From an uncultured Adlercreutzia sp. (GTDB lineage Bacteria; Actinomycetota; Coriobacteriia; Coriobacteriales; Eggerthellaceae), in NCBI GenBank assembly GCA_902478715.1, contig CABSMC010000100.1, positions 1-7,115 on the forward strand: a stretch of DNA of 7,115 nucleotides, given 5' to 3'. This document shows positions 4,805 to 7,115 of the stretch, piece after piece. Every line of letters starts with the position of its first letter. The first letter of the stretch is position 1. The translations under genes were made by a program, and so were the position numbers. A model generated the notes under the pieces. That model searched no databases. It saw only the letters and a list, made by a program, of their open reading frames with translations, and had not been told where the DNA came from.

Positions 4805-7030
4805 CTATCCTTTCTTCGACACGCAGTCGTTCTTAGAAACCCAGCTCAGCGGCTCTTCCGAGAGCCGCAAATCGCACGGAATGGCGTTGTAGGACCAGCT
4901 GCCGATCATGGGCTCGGCCACCTCGCAGCGGGTCAGGTGGTTGGCATTCGACTCGTCCATGCCGCCCAAGCGCTCGTCGGCACCCCATTCGGGATGCCAC
5001 CAACCGTAATCCACGCTCACCACATCGTCGCGCATGGCGGCCACCGCAAGGACGAAGCGGGCCGTCCCCGCATCGGTGGCCACCTCCACGGCGTCCCCCT
5101 CATGAAGCCCGAGCGCCTCGGCGCAGGCCGGGCTCACCGTTGCCTCCGGGGCTGGCGCCCCATCGCGAAAGCGCGGATTCTCGAAGTACATGGAGGCATT
5201 ATACGGCTGTCTGCGAGCGCCGGTGATGAGCATGAGGGAGCGGCGAGGAGCCACGGGGCCTCCGAGCATGGGCTCGGGCAGGCGGCTGCCGCCGTGGAAA
5301 GGCAGAAACTCGCTTGCGAGCTCGATTCTGCCCGTCGTCGTGGCGAACCCGACAGGGCGCCCGTCCGCTCCGAGCGCCTCGTGCTTCGCGTAGGCGGGCC
5401 GGGGCCAGTAGGTGCCCTCGCTGCAGAACTCTTCCCAAGTAAGCCCCGCAGTCGCGAGCTGCGCCGCGAACGCGTCCTCGAGCGTCTCCTCGGGCCAGAA
5501 CTCGGCCTGCCCCAAACGGCGCCCCAGCTCGCAGAACACGTCGTAGTCGCATCGGCGCTCGTAGTAGGGAGCCACGGCCGCCGGCCCTCCGTAGGCCGCA
5601 TTGGCGATGCCGCCGTGCACCTGCAGAACCGGTCGCTCCAGCGCGCCGGCGATGGGCAGCACGTAGTCGGCGAGCTGTGCGGTGGGCGTGAGGCGGTACT
5701 CGAGCACCACGAGCAGATCGAGCGCCGAGAGCGCCCGTCGCACGCGCGCCGTGTCGCCGTAGGTGAGCAGCGGGTTGGTCGCCTGCACGATGAGCGCGCG
5801 GATGGGATAGGGGCGCCCCTCCTCCATGGCCCGAAGCACCAGGTCGGGATGGGCCGAGGTGAGATACCTCATGGGAGGGGTGCGTCCCAAGCGCTCGGTG
5901 AGCGCACGCAGGGCATCGTAGCCGGCATAGCTCTGCAGCGGCGTGCGATAGGGGCCAAGCGCCGCCGCGCGGCAGGACGCGGGCATGGCATCGCTCATCT
6001 CCATGGCCAGCTCGCTCGTGAAATCGGGCGCCTCGGCGAGCACGCATGCGCCGGGCTTGTCCACGTTGCCCGTGATCGCGCGCAGGCAGCACAGCGCCCG
6101 ATGGGTCGGGGCCACCGCCGCGCCGATCTGGTCGATCCCGCGGCCCGACACGAGGGCCGAGGCGCGGCCGGTTGCGAACAGGCGAGCCGCCCGGCGGATA
6201 TCGTCGGCCGGAACCCCGCAGGTCACCGCCACGGCCTCGGGCGCAAGCGGCGCCACCGCGCGCGCCAGCTCGTCGAAGCCGGAGCACCACGCATCCACGA
6301 ACGAGGCATCATAGAGCCTCTCGCCGATGATGACGTTCAGAAGGCCCAGGGCCAAGACCGCATCGGTTCCGGGGCGCACGGGCAGCCACACGTCGGCGAG
6401 GGCCGCGGCCTCGGTTCTCCGCGGATCGACCACCACAAGCGCACCCTCGCCCTCGGCGTAGGCGCGGATGTGCCGCCAGAACGCGGAGTTGTCCGATTGC
6501 GCCGGATTGGTGCCCCACAGCACGAGGCAATCGGTGAGCCCCGGCACGATGTCGGCCTCGACCGACCAGCCAAACGTCACCATATCCATCCACACGCGCG
6601 GATTCCAGCAGATCTGCCCGATGCCCATGTTGTTGGGCGAGCCGAACAGGTTCATGAAGCGGTGCAGCGGCCAGAACGAGGCGTGGGGGCCGCCGATGGC
6701 GCTCGCCAGCGTCTCCGGCCCGCTCTCGTCAGCCAGCGCCAAAAGCCGCGCCGCGATGTCGTCGAGGGCCGTCTCCCAGCTCACGCGCTCCCACTTCCCG
6801 CTCCCCCGCTCGCCGACGCGGCGCAACGGCCAGTTCACGCGGTCGGGGGCGTCGAGCGCCGCCACGTTCATGGGCCAGCGCTTGCACGCGGCCATGACCT
6901 GCGATCCGTAGGGGTAGCGCGCCGGGTCGGGCCGAAGCCCCGTCACCCGCCCGTCCTCCACCGTCGCGATGACCGCGCAGTCGTAGCCGCAGTACTGGCA
7001 GTTGCTCGGACGCTCTTCAACTGCGCTCAT
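4805..7030 (-). CDS. Cytosolic molybdopterin (Mo/W-bisMGD) oxidoreductase, acetylene hydratase / dehydroxylase-like
   Basis: This 741-aa protein has the complete DMSO-reductase-superfamily fold. The N-terminal [4Fe-4S] motif is C11-x2-C14-x3-C18-x30-C49, followed by K50 in the CK position typical of the family. The central domains include RFMNLFGSPN (124-133), DPRR (202-205) and TPTAQLADYVLP (448-459). A C-terminal dinucleotide-binding domain covers about 595-725 (YGWWHPEWG at 675-683). From memory, the closest characterised pattern is acetylene hydratase, an enzyme of about 730 aa, and through it pyrogallol transhydroxylase and catechol dehydroxylases. The segment GIGQICWNP places C141 where acetylene hydratase has its tungsten-ligating Cys. 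The Asp that follows the second cluster Cys in that enzyme is Gly (G15) here, so acetylene hydration itself is unlikely. There is no Tat or Sec signal, which implies a cytoplasmic location. The start is fixed by GGAGG and the ATGA overlap. The substrate is unknown. The ferredoxin-DUF169 and CCG proteins downstream are candidate electron partners. The family is sure; the subfamily is probable. Confidence 0.93.
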   Translation of the reverse strand: MSAVEERPSNCQYCGYDCAVIATVEDGRVTGLRPDPARYPYGSQVMAACKRWPMNVAALDAPDRVNWPLRRVGERGSGKWERVSWETALDDIAARLLALADESGPETLASAIGGPHASFWPLHRFMNLFGSPNNMGIGQICWNPRVWMDMVTFGWSVEADIVPGLTDCLVLWGTNPAQSDNSAFWRHIRAYAEGEGALVVVDPRRTEAAALADVWLPVRPGTDAVLALGLLNVIIGERLYDASFVDAWCSGFDELARAVAPLAPEAVAVTCGVPADDIRRAARLFATGRASALVSGRGIDQIGAAVAPTHRALCCLRAITGNVDKPGACVLAEAPDFTSELAMEMSDAMPASCRAAALGPYRTPLQSYAGYDALRALTERLGRTPPMRYLTSAHPDLVLRAMEEGRPYPIRALIVQATNPLLTYGDTARVRRALSALDLLVVLEYRLTPTAQLADYVLPIAGALERPVLQVHGGIANAAYGGPAAVAPYYERRCDYDVFCELGRRLGQAEFWPEETLEDAFAAQLATAGLTWEEFCSEGTYWPRPAYAKHEALGADGRPVGFATTTGRIELASEFLPFHGGSRLPEPMLGGPVAPRRSLMLITGARRQPYNASMYFENPRFRDGAPAPEATVSPACAEALGLHEGDAVEVATDAGTARFVLAVAAMRDDVVSVDYGWWHPEWGADERLGGMDESNANHLTRCEVAEPMIGSWSYNAIPCDLRLSEEPLSWVSKNDCVSKKG
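4808..4814 (-). promoter_or_regulatory. Ribosome binding site of the DUF2064 gene
   Basis: The minus strand reads GAAAGGA, ending five bases before the ATG at 4802. It lies in the last codons of the molybdopterin gene (Lys-Lys-Gly), whose stop is only 2 bp from the new start. This spacing implies coupled translation. Confidence 0.6.
4849..4868. repeat. 8-bp perfect hairpin with 4-base loop near the 3' end of the molybdopterin gene
   Basis: GCGGCTCT and AGAGCCGC flank the loop TCCG. The structure lies in the coding sequence, about 40 bases before the stop (residues around 722-728), with no following T-run on the minus strand. It is not a standard terminator. It could stabilise or punctuate the mRNA between this gene and the next, or it could be chance in G+C-rich DNA. 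Confidence 0.35.
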
Positions 7031-7115
7031 CGCCCGGCCTCCGCATCGCTTGCCAGATCGATAAAGCCGCGGCCGCCCTCTCCCTCGGACGCGGCGCGCC
7101 CCTCCAGGAGGAAGC
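7027..7115 (-). CDS. C-terminal fragment of an unidentified upstream gene
   Basis: An open minus-strand frame enters from the right edge and ends at a TGA (7029-7027) that overlaps the ATG of the next gene as ATGA. The 29 complete codons end in the residues GFIDLASDAEAGR. The piece is acidic and Ala/Gly/Glu-rich, with no Cys and no recognisable motif. It is called coding because of the stop/start overlap and because the neighbouring genes are coupled in the same way. It could be the tail of a partner subunit, maturation protein or regulator of the molybdopterin enzyme, but nothing in the 29 residues decides this. The gene start lies outside the window. Confidence 0.6.
   Translation of the reverse strand, partial: FLLEGRAASEGEGGRGFIDLASDAEAGR
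7038..7042 (-). promoter_or_regulatory. Ribosome binding site (GGAGG) of the molybdopterin oxidoreductase gene
   Basis: The minus strand reads GGAGG seven bases before the ATG at 7030. It lies inside the end of the upstream gene. It supports this start and an initiation coupled to termination of the upstream gene. Confidence 0.7.

Noticed and set aside
2673..4892. A 739-codon open plus-strand frame
   Set aside because: It lies antisense to three well-supported genes. Its translation is Arg/His/Gly/Val-rich without motifs, and it is explained by the scarcity of stops in G+C-rich DNA.
4805..7030. Periplasmic (Tat-exported) molybdopterin reductase
   Set aside because: The chain begins ten residues before the first cluster Cys and has no RRxFxK motif or hydrophobic segment.
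4805..7030. Selenocysteine-containing formate dehydrogenase
   Set aside because: No in-frame TGA occurs. The metal-ligand position carries Cys141 in a sequence context like acetylene hydratase, not formate dehydrogenase.
1..7115. CRISPR array, tRNA/rRNA, transposase or phage genes
   Set aside because: No direct-repeat array, no cloverleaf-like segment and no mobile-element protein were seen. The window is continuous operon coding sequence.

Overview
The window is a fully packed minus-strand gene block, G+C-rich (roughly two thirds by eye), with no non-coding gap longer than about 10 bp. It suggests a strict anaerobe: nearly every product carries Cys motifs for iron-sulfur clusters, and the first complete gene is a molybdopterin/tungstopterin enzyme. 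High G+C, this enzyme subfamily and this density of Fe-S redox genes fit gut or rumen Coriobacteriia (Eggerthellaceae such as Eggerthella, Gordonibacter or Adlercreutzia). This is an inference from style, and no taxonomic marker gene is present.

Layout in transcription order (right to left): (0) 7115-7027, the last 29 codons of an unidentified upstream gene. (1) 7030-4805, a cytosolic 741-aa acetylene-hydratase-like molybdopterin oxidoreductase. (2) 4802-3942, a 286-aa DUF2064/TIGR04282-type GT-A-fold transferase with unusual Cys insertions. (3) 3935-2607, a 442-aa radical SAM enzyme of the MJ0619 / tetraether synthase (Tes) type. (4) 2610-1576, a 344-aa fusion of a 2x[4Fe-4S] ferredoxin and a DUF169 domain. 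(5) 1565-1131, a 144-aa GNAT acetyltransferase with a Cys-rich tail. (6) 1134-4, a 376-aa HdrD/GlpC-like protein with N-terminal Fe-S motifs and two CCG domains. A perfect 18-bp inverted repeat (2-19 / 37-54) spans the stop codon of gene 6.

Three junctions are ATGA stop/start overlaps (0/1, 3/4, 5/6). The others are gaps of 2, 6 and 10 bp. Translational coupling and a single transcript are therefore very likely. No promoter is visible inside the window, so the promoter should lie upstream of 7115. The 3' hairpin may mark the end of the operon.

How the genes might work together (inference): the CCG protein and the ferredoxin-DUF169 protein look like electron-transfer or redox modules. The Mo/W enzyme and the radical SAM enzyme look like the chemistry-performing catalysts. 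The GT-A transferase and the acetyltransferase look like tailoring enzymes for a small molecule or cofactor. I know of no characterised pathway with this combination. TIGR04282 proteins are known beside radical SAM genes in arsenosugar-type loci, which is a weak hint of organo-arsenic/selenium chemistry or another modified sugar/pterin product. The substrate cannot be read from the sequence.
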